Assembly: GCA_004194705.1 (NCBI GenBank)
Contig: SADC01001321.1
Span: forward strand, 372,001 to 436,000
Length of the DNA: 64,000 bases
DNA from: Ditylenchus dipsaci
Lineage: Eukaryota > Nematoda > Chromadorea > Rhabditida > Anguinidae
Reading direction: 5' to 3'
Positions 45,301 through 57,300 of the stretch are shown here, one piece after another. Every line of letters begins with the position of its first letter. Within the stretch, counting starts at the first letter, position 1. The position numbers were made by a program, and so were the translations under genes. The notes under the pieces are model-generated. The model was not told the DNA's origin, ran no database searches, and was given only the letters and a program-made list of their open reading frames with translations.

Positions 45301-48300
45301 GAAACAAAGAAGGAAATGAAAAGAGGAGGCAGTGGTGATCAATCAGCGCGCAATTCTGCCATCATTCAGGAAGTTCGAGAAAATGTATGGCTTTATGACC
45401 TCGCTCACGAAGATTATAAGAATAACGTGAAGAAATCGAATGTGTGGGCTTCAATCGCTGAAAACCTTGGATTGTCTGGTAAAAAATTCATTACTTTTGT
45501 CTGAAACTTCAAGTTTTTTGTGTGTTAGATGCGAAAGAAGCCAGTGGAATTTGGAAAGGTTTGCGTGCCTACTATATGGCTACAAAAAAGAAGAAACCGA
45601 GTGGTAGTCAAGCAGAACAAGTCAAGAAGTGGGCACATGCAGATGAGATGAGCTTCTTGGACAATTTTATCAGAGAGCGTCAAGACCAATCTTCAAGTTT
45701 GTCGACCAAGAGCGGGACACAGGCATGCGAAATACCCATTGACGATGATGAAACAGGTAACAATTTGACATGTGCAAAGTGCTATATTTCAGAGCTTTTA
45801 GTCCAAATTGATCTCAGCAGCGACACTCCTGTGCGAGCTAAGAAACCAAAGATCAGTCCGTAGTAGTAAAATCTTCAATAGTATCTTCAACATGTCGTGC
45901 AATCTTCAGTGCTCTCAAAAAGATTATCTCCAAGTGCCTTCTACCGAAGAAGAATGGATTGATATTGCAGACAAGTTATTCTCCGATGGGACTGTCCGAA
46001 CACTCTAGGTAGATTTCTCATAAATTTTTGCTATTTGAACAATTTTTCTTTTAGGAATATTTGACAGGGGTGATTTCAAGAAAGCGATTGAAAACGGGAG
46101 CTTGCATCTGCCAGCAGATTCTCCACTTCCTTTCGGCGATCGCAGTTCTCTTCCATTTTTCTTATCTTATTGTTGTTATTGTTTCGAGACTGTCAAAGAT
46201 ATGTTTTCTCTTGAATTGTTGCAACTGTTTTGCCAAAATAAAACATTTTGTCGATTGAAAGAGTAATACACTGTTTACATGAGTTTATAGATGCATAGTG
46301 ATTTAGCTAAACTTGGACAGATGTTCCTTTAGTGTCTACCTGCAGCGTGCGGTAAATTCGTCCACAAAACTTCAATGATCACTCAGTGCAGAATAAACTG
46401 TTCTATTCGTCCCGAAATTATGTGCTGAAAACGGCTTGCTGAGACTAAGATACTATTATAACCAAGTAGAATCTCAATACCTCAGGTTGGTACCCACTCC
46501 AAGGTGTTCGAGCCCAAATATTAAAGAATTATTCTGAATTAGCACAAAGTCAATTCTTATTTGCCTAAAATGATCCCCTGAGTACGTGAGGAAAGGTAAA
46601 AAATTAGTTTTCTGTTGCCAAGCTTTCAGGCTGTACGCATGTTGTCCAGCTGGACTTATTGGCCGTATACGAATTGAGCATAGGCGAGTTGTCATAGTAC
46701 CTTCACCTACATGTAGATTCTAGTCATTTTTCAGAAACCAGCGTCACAATAGAACATAATGATCGATAAAAAATTCCACATACACATATCACACTTAACA
46801 ATCCTGAGTGTGGATTGTGAGTGTGGATTGTGAGTGAGGATTGTAATCTTTTTTGCAATTTTGGATAGCAAAATTATTATCCAATACTTAATGTTTTGGT
46901 ACCAAAATGTTGCTCTGGATCTTAGCTTCATTTTGGTTATAAGAGCAAGGCAGGAACTGATGAAAAAATAAAAAAATGATAGCATTAATAGCTTCAGGTG
47001 AGAGTGGCGACTGCAGTCCGCACTCAAATTGAAACAGTCCACAGTCGCCACCCCGGACTGCAGTCTTCATTGTGAACACACAACGATCCACACTCGCCAC
47101 TCCGGATTAAAGTCCACAGTGAGGACTGTGGATTGTTGTGTGTTCACAATGAGGACTGCAGTCCGGGGTGGCGACTGCAGTCCACCATTGTGAACAACGC
47201 ATTAGACCGCCAACCCCTGATTTAGTGTACACCTAAATTTGAAAGAGGGTGTACACGAAATCGGGGTTGCTGGTCTAAAAGCAAATCTGAAGTATTTTTT
47301 AGAAATGATCGGCAAAATCGGAATCCTTGCGATATTTTGAACTAGACTGAAGAATCAGAACTGACAAAAGATTTTAAAAATCGGTGTAAAAAAAGGGTCG
47401 GGCCCTCGGCGGGAACGAACTTTTGGGGTGTACACTAAATCGGGAGTCGACTGTACTCAAATGTGAACTAAAATAGCAACTTGAAATGCCGCAAAATGGC
47501 TTGTATACCGTATTTTCTCTAATTAGCCGACATGTCGGTTTATTTTTCAACTCTTCAAAAATCGTGAAAATTTTGGGTCGATCTCGACATTTTCGGCTGA
47601 AGATCCAAAATCGAAAAAGTGTAATCGATAAAGCTCGTGGTAGCTAAGAAAACGAAATAAACAGCGATGTAAATTTTTCTCTTTGGACTGAGATACAGAC
47701 CCTCAAAGTAGGGGGTGTCGGTTTATTAGAGGGTGTCGGCTAATTAGAGAAAATACGGTAAATGAACTCTTGTTCAATCGAGTATTATGGAGTTGACCAT
47801 ACAATCACGATTGCAACCGAATTGTTCTGAACCGAGTCCCTTTTTCTTAGGTTTACCGCATGCTCCATTTTTCGTAAGCACAACCTCTAAGACATTTTTT
47901 ACAGTTGTTTCTCGCCAAAATGAACATCTTCTCGCGTGACGAAGTGGAAATCGCCGTTGCTGATGTCTGCAGGCCTCTGTCGATCAGTGAAGAGGACCTG
48001 AAGTCGATAAAGGAGAGAGTTTTTCTCATTCTCCAAGATCAATTGTCTGTCGCAGTTGCCTCAATGTTGACTAAGGTTCCAGGCATAGATTTGAGCGAAG
48101 TTGTTTCTTCCGTCAATGACATCATTATGCAAAAGAGATTTGAGGCCGCTGAATCTAGAGCTCCAGGAGGTTTCTATACTGTACTCTTTCACACTCACTC
48201 TCCTCTCCGTTGTTTAGACAAGGATAATACTGTGCCCATCAAAGAAGCTTCAAGCAGCGCGAATGTTCTTGTTTCCAACAGCGAAGGTCAGCTATCGGTG

Positions 48301-51300
48301 GAAAGCAGCTCGTTGGTCCCCACTCATTGGACGAAGTATCCAAAAGGTATGTATCACGTTAGAATTAACCCATTTTCTCGCTGTATCTCAAATATTTAGT
48401 CATCAGGGGAGCCATTCTTGCGGCTATTGAAGAATGTGGTTTGACTAAGCACAGCAAAATCCTACAAGAGGCATTGCAGGAGATTATGATTTCCAAGAAG
48501 GACAAGGATGAAGTTTTCGAAGATGTTACCAATGTAAGCATTATTTTATATCACAGATTTACTAGACATTTTATTTTTCAGATTGTTGCTGCTGATGTGC
48601 TTGAGCGCACTCTCGAGCAGGCTATGAAAAATGCAAGGAATGTGCTAGGCCAAGATCGGATGGATCCTTATGTTGTAGCTAGCAAACCACATGATCCCAC
48701 TTACAAAATTTTGAAGAAAATAGTCGAGGTTGGTTTATTGCATTATATTCTTCAATTTGGACTTCAAAAGTTCAAAAGTTGGTTAAATGGCATCCCTGTA
48801 AGAAAATTTATTTGACGGTCACAAATGACTTCTGTATAATTCATGTGCATGTCATGATGCTTTATCATGACTGGTTTTCATTTGTTACTTTTTTGATTAA
48901 TTGGTTTATAGAGCGATTCGTGCGCTAAGTCTCGTTCATCGTCGTCGCACAATCTCCGCTTGGCACCTCCTCGTCGATCAATTCATTCATCTACTCCAGG
49001 TAAAAACCTTTTAGACTACAATGTTTTTTAGTATGTTCCTTTCAGCTTCTCATTCTCGCAAGTCATCGTCAATGAGCGCTACTTTGCCTATTTCGGCAAA
49101 GCGAGGTCTAGATTTGAACAGTACCAACGAACCTACTAGCTCTGTATCGAGACCCCGCAAGCCATACAAGCGATGTTGGTTATGCTCATAAATTGACGTT
49201 TAAAACATTTCATTATGATTTTGTTGCAGCTGCCGCCCGGAATGATGAAGGGACTCCCAAGATAAAAGTGAAGAAAAACAATTTGGAGAGCATTGTGCCA
49301 GTGGCTGAAAGCAAGCGCCGGGTCTCCTTCTCTCCGATGGTTGAGGAGCTGAAAGGCACGTATTGTTATATTGTCCATTGGTTGACAGTTTTTAATTTAG
49401 GGCAAGCAAAGGTGGTGGATGTGAGCACGGAAGAGATCATTAATGAAAATGCTGCCTCTATGAAGTGCGGGAGGTAATATCCGTATAAGATGCCTAATGA
49501 TGACTCGTGTTTTCAGCTGTGTGTCAGTGGTCGACAAATTGGAAGAGCTGTCGCTGAAGTTGTTGGCTCAAATGCATGCTTCAAGCGCTGAGTTCAATGA
49601 GCGAATCTGCAAAATTGAGACATCGGTGAAAGAACAGATTGTCACTCTGGCGAACTTGCTCCATATTCTCGAAAACGTGGCCGCTCAGAAATGAAATTCC
49701 TCTACACCTTTTAATCATTCATTTTTCCTCGTTTTTGTTCGTTAATGCTGGTCCCTCTGATTGTTCTGATGTAACTGCGCAAAGAGAAATTTTCGGTTTG
49801 TTGAATTGCTTCTTGTCTATGTTTGGTTCGATAGTTTATCAAGTACAGTCAACGCTCTCCATAGCGTCGCTCCCATTGCGTCGAGCTCTCCATTGCGTCC
49901 GCCTTTTTTTGGTTCGGTTGGTTGTCTATGGAATTACCTATAAACGACTCTCCCCATTGCGTCCGCTCTTCATTGCGTCCAGCTCCCCATTGCGTCCGGG
50001 TGAGGCTGGTCCCGACATTATAATTAACGCTCTCCATTGCGTCCGGCTGTTAAATTAGGGACAAAACGTGAAAATGGGTTGTAGAGGCCAATTATTTTTA
50101 TATGTTCTGCAAGGAAAACCTTGTTCACAACATCGTTTTTGCACTGCCAGTGTTCTTTCCGTTTTCTGAAATATTGTGATCGTGTAATTTTTTTGTGATC
50201 ATATAGTTAATGCATACCGTATTTTCTCTAATAACTGCCCCGTGCGCGTTTATTTTCCAATCCTACTACATCAGAAGGAGGAAGTCACAATCTATTAGTG
50301 GAAATACGGTAGTTATTGTTCTTGTCAAAATTCCGTTTATTAACTCTTAGCCTCAACTCCTGGCAAACGAAGAGTGATCATTCTGGAAACAAAGAAGAAA
50401 ATCATCGAAGCTTTGCCTGGAGAGAATCGAGAAGAGCTGAGCAAGGATTTCTTTGTAGCCTCTTTTATTCCCCAGGGGGATTACTTTTCAACCCATGAAA
50501 AGTTTTGAAATTGTAAATCAAAAATGGCCTTACAGTCAAACCTCGATATAGTGACGCTCCAATATAGTGACACCCTAATATCAGTCAGTCTAATTTTGGT
50601 TTAAATAAAATGACTAAATTGACACTCCAATATAGTGACACCTGAAGGCCGGTCCCAAGGGTGTCATTATATCGAGGTTTGACTGTAACTCTAAACTGTT
50701 ACTCTAATCCTAGTCGAAAAATGAGGGGGTGAGAGATGATTAGAGGGTGGGAGAGGAGGTCCGCTCTCCATAGCGTCCGGCTGTGAATAGTTCAATACTA
50801 TGACTCTCTCCATTGCGTCCGCTCTTCATTGCATCCAGCTCTCCATTGCGTCCGGGTCAGGCCGGCCCCAGCCCGGACGCAATGGAGAGCGTCGACTGTA
50901 TTATTGCTCTTGAGTAAGTACGCCCTACGAGCTGAATACGCTTATGGTATGGTCCCCTGTGTCCATTCCTTAGATTCTCTGTATTATTATAGCGAAAAAA
51001 TATTTTGTGGTGTGCAATCACAAGCAGTGTGTATAATGTGTAGGGTTGTCGACCCGACCGGTCGATTTCGAACTTTGAGGTCGAAAAGTCGAAATTTTCG
51101 ACTTTCGACTCGACCCGACCGGTCGAAATTTACGACTTTCGACCCTCCATCGACTCGACCGGTCGAAAATTTCGACCGGTCGACAACCCTAAAAATGTGT
51201 GTAGTTTCCATGACTAAAATTACACTTTGTGTTGCGAACATTATTACGAAAAAAGTAACTTCTGAGTGCTTTCTTATTCTCAGTAGTTCTATCACCCTGT

Positions 51301-54300
51301 ATGTTATCAAAAATTCATGAAACGCCAAAGACGCAACTAAATTTAATCCAGTGGAAGTCTAGCGAATTTCCAGTGGAAGTCCACCAAATTACCATTGGAT
51401 CCCCATCAACTGCCAGTAACAGTTTGGGGGACTTCCACTGGCAATCGATGGTGTACCATTAGCAATATGGTGGGGTATCACTGGTAATTACCGTATTTTC
51501 TCTAGTAAACGGGCCGGCCCGTTTAATTTTTATCCCTTCCCTAGGGGCCCGTTTATAAGAGAAGGCCCGTTCATTTTTAAACAAAAAATTGTTCGAACAT
51601 TTTTTATAACAAACCACTTTTGTTTTTTCGCATCAATCTTCTCTAGTGTTGGCATCGAGACGAGAAAATTTCGAGAATTTCTCGTTTCTCGTCTCGAAAA
51701 TGTTGCCTTTCTCGATTTCAATTTTTCCTTTCTCCCCCTCAAATATCCTCAAATCGCCTTAAACATCCCTAAACCAAACCCAAACCTGAAAAATAGAAAT
51801 TTCTTAAAAATAAAAATAAGCCTTTTTTAACTTAAAATTGCGTGGGGAATCAGGTTTGTTGGGACAAATCAATATTTCACCCACGCAAAGCCCAAAACGT
51901 GCGGTGGACACCTCCTGGTCCGGTGGATATCCACCTGGATGGCCTGAAAAATTAAAATTTCTTAAAAATAAAAATAAACTTTTTTTGAGATTCAGGGCTA
52001 CACGCAGGTATGGCTCCCCTCACACTCCCGCGCAACACGAGTCGCGCAACAAAATTTCATAGGGTTCTACAGGATCAATTTTTATTTTCGGTCGCGGACA
52101 TCTTAAACTCAAAATGACGGCTAGAATCTAGCAAACATTTTGGTAATAACAAATTTTCAATCTGATATAAAAATGTTTTAGGAATAATCACAAGTATGTG
52201 GCAAATCGGCGTGTTGCGTCACTTTCTTGCGCAACACGCCGATTTGCCACATACTTGTGATTATTCTTAAAACATTTTTATAGGCGGGGGTTTATTCGAC
52301 AGACGGAAAATTAAAAAAGCGGATAATTCAACAGAGTAATTTTCAACAGTCGGATTATTCAAAAAGCGGATAATTTAACAGTGGATTATTCAACAGTCGG
52401 AGTTTTTGTCAAATATTGTTTTAACCCACTTTTTGACAACGTATCGAGCTGATTTTTTCAGGATCAGTTCCTCTCGGCTATTTCTATTGATTCTGAAAAA
52501 AATCAGCTCGATACGTTGTCAAAAAGCGGGTTAAACAATAATTGACAAAAACTCCGGCTGTTGAATTATCCGCTTTTTGAATTTTCCGCTTGTTAAATAA
52601 ACCCCCGTCTTTTTATATCAGATTGAAAATTTGTTATTACCAAAATGTTTGCTAGATTCTAGCCGTCATTTTGAGTTTAAGATGTCCGCGACCGAAAATA
52701 AAAATTGATCCTGTAGAACCCTATGAAATTTTGTTGCGCGACTCGTGTTGCGCGGGAGTATGAGGGGAGCCTATAAAGACTTTGAAAATATTTAAAAACT
52801 TTTTGAGTTAAATGGGCATGGTCACCTGTTTTTTGAATTTGTCCCCGCCAATTCAAAAAATTTTCCGAATCATTCAATTTCTCTACACATTTTTCATCTT
52901 GGTTTCTAGCAAAACAAGGCGTAAAATTTAATTATAGGTGTATTTTTGTTAGAAACCAAGTTGAAAAATCAGCACAGAAGCTCAATGATTCGGAATTTTT
53001 TTAATGGCGGGGACCATATTTGTAACAAGTGAGCATACCCTTTTAAAAAAACATTTATACGATTTCGCGGGATAAATTAATAATTTGGCGGGGCAAAAGA
53101 ATTTTAGCCATTTCTGTATTACAATGTTCACCATATTCTTGGTAAATTCTCACTTGGTAAGACTGGTGGCAGGTCGGTGAAGGGTTTATTCTCAGTAGCT
53201 TCTCTTCGCTGGATCACATGCACCACCACACTTGCTTGCCTACTGCTAGTACTTTTGTTGGTGTGATTAGAAAGTGGCAAAGATGGCTGCGGTTCTTCTT
53301 CTTCATTTCCCCTAGACCACTACCCAACAGCTCAGTCAACATCTCCATTTCATCCTCTGTCTCTTTTCTGCCATTGCTAGCACTGGTCGTGCGCCTGCAG
53401 TCTGGCTGAAATCGGTCGATTTGAGAGTATAGTATTTTCTGATTATAACACTGCTAAAACCCACCCTGCATTTGATGGCACCTGGCTCACACACTGCATA
53501 CGAGCACTCAAACCTAACAGTTCTAGCCTTCGGGAACTGGAACATGCAGGGAATGGTGGCAAAAACTCGGTCCTCCAAGTACTTTAATTCGGTCAGTATA
53601 TGGGAATCCACACTGCAGCCCTGCTCATCTATCAACTGAAAAACGAAAATTAATTCAAGATGTGAAATAACTCGTTTAACTCGTCAAATGTTTAAAACTG
53701 ATGTTCTGTAATTTTGGACCAGTTCGTTATTAACTTTGTTACCTCAAAATTTTGACCCTATTTTTATATTTTATCTTGCAGAGCACGTTTTTTAGGTGGG
53801 GCGAGAAGGGCTCTAGGTCAATTCGTCCACGGTCAATTCGTCCACAGGTCAATTCGTCCACAAATTAATTTAAACTAGTTTTTCTGTTGTATTTAAAAGG
53901 TCAATCGAAAACTTTGGTTTTATCAGAAAATATTGGTATATTTTGGCTGTCTTACCATGTTTTTCAACTGGGCCGTGGCAAAAAGAGACTCTATATGCAT
54001 TTTATGATCAAGAGTACTTCTCGGAATCATGTCTAAGGTAAGTGAGTGCGCGCATCTCTAACTCTCAAGCCCCCTTCGGGGGCGCAGGGGGCTTGGGGGC
54101 TTGGAGTTGAGATGCGCACACCCACATACCTTAGACACCAATCACTCGAAAGATACTCTGGATGCATGAAAATGTATGCATACCAGAGTTTATTTATGCG
54201 GTAGGCCCAGTATTCAAAACTATGTTCAACATCTTCTTGTCAGTGGCCCTTGTGTGATTAGTGGCCCCCTTTTAGAATCCTTTCTGTCGCACGTAAACGT

Positions 54301-57300
54301 GGCATCTAATGTGCCTTCAGTGTCTTCAGTAAAAAAATTTGCAAAAATATCAATAATCATACACAAAACGTCCATGAACACTTTTTTAATGTCCAAAACT
54401 AGTGAAAATAAATAAAAAGCTAGTTTAAATTAATTTGTGGACGAATTGACCTGTGGACGAATTGACCTGTGGACGAATTGACCTGTGGACGAATTGACCG
54501 TGGACGGGCGAGAAGGGATCATTTCGGGGTCGAAAAGTATTTCAACCAATAAATATTCGAGTAAGTCTGTACTTTTTAATTTAAATATTTATTGTCTCGA
54601 GAGGAATTTGAACTAGTCAATTTGTACTTCTAAGAGTAGTTTTATGTGCTGATCATGATGCCGGTGTCTTTTTTTTCAACTTTTGTTTGACTATCTGATG
54701 GAGAATTCGATGAGCTTTATGAATATGTAATCAAAAAGTTTGCGGGGCCCTTCTTGCTGGAAAAACCACAAAATATCTCAGAATTCAAAGTTCCGAAAAT
54801 GACTGTTTTGTCTTGAAACGCTTTTTTCTCAAAATCGTGAACATTTTCGGAAAAATCTAATTTACCAGAAAGATAGGGTTTTTTCCCCTGCGTCGAAGGA
54901 CATCTAGTTTTTAATATGTACGATGCATAGTGACCAAGATCTAGGCCAAAATAGATGAAAGGTCCATTTTAAGCACTGCCCACATTTATGAGCCCACTGC
55001 TCCAGGAATTTCCATTAAAATGCAAGGGTCATATTTGTCACCCCACCTAAAAAACGTTCTCTATAAGCTCCAGTCATACTCCCGCGGGTCAAGGGTCAAG
55101 CACCCCGAAAGCCACGGGACACACACATTTTTCTAAATTTTTTAATTCTGGCAACACATCTAAGGGTTAATCGAACCTGCTCTACACGATAGAGGTGAAA
55201 TAAGAACTTTATAGATAGTGAAAATAATTTTCGGCTGACCCGCAGGTCCTGACCCGCGTCCCAAATTCGCCAATTTGACCAGCGGGTCATTGACTTGCGG
55301 GTCACGCAGAAACTGGGTTTGAACGTTAATATAGCAAATCTGTTATTCCTATGTTGTAGAGCAAGGTCGATTTTCTTATAGATCGGTTGAAATCGGTGAA
55401 AAGTGGTGGCTGGGAGCCGTGATAGAAACAAAAAGCTTTTAAAAAATTGACCCGTGACGCGCGGGAGTATGACTGGAGCTATAAGAAAAAAATATAAAAA
55501 ATGGTGTCAAATTTAGAGGTAACCGGTGCTCCGGCCGGTGCTCCAGAAATACAGAAAACCACTTTTAAAATCATACAATCCAGCCGTTTTTGATTTTCAT
55601 CTCTTTTCGTCAATTTAGCTGTTGTTGATGAACTAAACGCACCTATTTAAGAAAATAGATAAATTACGCTAGTAAACTAACTCACACCTTGAATTTCAGG
55701 TTGGTCATATATAAAAACGAACAGAATTTTACAAAACATACAAAAATTGAATAGGAAAAGACAAAAAGATTAAGCAAAAATGTCAGAATTAAAAATGATA
55801 AGTTAAATCTCGATATAAGACCGCACCCAATATAAGCAGGGGTGTAGCAGCCTGCCTACCCCCTGTCAGATGTTTTGAAAGACATTGTTAACTAAAAAAA
55901 CTGTAAAAATAAAAAAAAACGGTGTATGTGAAATGTCCTTCAGGGGGATGGCTTTACCACCAACCCCCCCCCCCCCCCCGCGCCATCAGAAACTTAGACA
56001 TGGACGCGGTTGCAGTTAACGAACAAGTCTACCACTTTGGGGGAAAAAATAACCGGAATTTCACGATCGCGTCTAGCCGTGCGGCCATATCTACCACTGA
56101 TGGCCGATCCCGAAGATGGTCTTATATCGAGACTCTACTTTAGCTTATTAATTATATACAAATTCCAGTAATTCAGGACAAATTCCAGTAATTCAGGGCT
56201 GTTCAATTAAGTCTACTACAAAAGTGTATTTTCGCAGGCAAGTAAAAAGCAAGAGTAGTCCTCAAACCGGCTGTGTGGAACCTAGGAAGGGAGATCACAA
56301 TAATTGAGGTTATTGATACAAGGGGTTGACACACTTCTACAACCACTGACCTTTTGTTCCCCACTTACTACTACCAATTCTTGTTGTTGTTCAAGAAGTG
56401 TTACATGCAGTATTCAGCCACCAGAAAGAGGGCTGACTACCACCTAATATTACTCTCTTTTTGAGAAAAAGAGGAACAAGCAAGTAAATGAGAGCAATTA
56501 TGCACAGCTTTCCCTTACAGCACCACTACACCTGGATCCCCCTGCCTAACTAATGAAACAAGGTGTTGTTGTTTTAGTCAGCTAATAACACTTGAAAAGG
56601 AGAAAACAACACATAGGGAAGAGCAAGCAGAGACTCCAGCAATTTGCACTAATTCTCCTGTGGATTGAGGAGATGAGCCCCTTGCTTACATACACACCTT
56701 CCACACCACCAATTTCCCTAGGAAGAGCAATTGGTTAGTCAATTGGAGAATACTCTAGAAGCAAATCTTCTATGATCCCCCACCTCTCCAATCTAGAAGA
56801 TTGAAAAAAATTAACCAACCAAGATTTTTTGTTGCTGGAGAGTAGATAAATCAGCAGGAGATGCCCAACAGGAATGCACTAGAAATGGCACTGAAGACGG
56901 CTGGATTGAGCCGATTAGCTGGTATGGCTGGCCAAACTCAACTATGGACTGTGGTTGAGGTGTGTTGTTGTGGAATGGAGAGGAGGTGTTTTGCTGTTGC
57001 ACTTGTTCGACAACTTGCAACTGCAGTTCTAATTGATCGATTGAGGATGGTGGAGTGACACTGAAATTTAGGTTGAAAAAATTAAAGCATAACGTAATTT
57101 TCAAGATGAGCGCCCCTCCTCCTCAACGTCGACAATTTAACCAGGGAAGTGGCTTTTAATTAACCCGAACCCAAATCTGGTTTTGAGATCAGGTACATAC
57201 CAAATTTCATATGGTGTGTATATGTAGCTCTGTTGGTTCTGTTAGAGACCAAACTCCGGTCAAATAAAACTAACTATACCAGTCACGGTAAAGCTTTTGG

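Larger units (their letters stand above)
44931..47201 (+). mobile_element. PIF/Harbinger element with MADF gene, deleted transposase
   Basis: TTA at 44928-44930 and 47202-47204 is the 3-bp target duplication typical of PIF/Harbinger. The ends are TGCCTTGTTCACAATGG and, inverted, TGCGTTGTTCACAATGG, continuing into GGACTGCAGTCGCCACCC. Subterminal GTGAGGATTGT and GGACTGCAGTC words recur at both ends. It carries two reading frames: an intact MADF protein and the remains of the DDE transposase. About 2.27 kb, inserted in the centre of an older MITE, within the 8.8-kb intron of the ZP gene. Confidence 0.85.
44754..47455. repeat. TACAGTC-family MITE split by a Harbinger element
   Basis: TACAGTCGACTCTCGATTTA at 44754 and TAAATCGGGAGTCGACTGTA ending at 47455. 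The arms share CCCCAAAAGTTCGTTCCCGC and GATCG-TTTCTAAAAAATACTTCAGA. Its centre is interrupted at a TTA site by the element 44931-47201. Confidence 0.85.

Noticed and set aside
49639..50058. 139-codon plus-strand frame after the RVSF gene
   Set aside because: Reads through CCATTGCGTCC words of a MITE arm.
51000..51330. Overlapping 113- and 163-codon frames on opposite strands
   Set aside because: They run through the GACCGGTCGA palindrome at 51041-51191, whose symmetry opens both strands.
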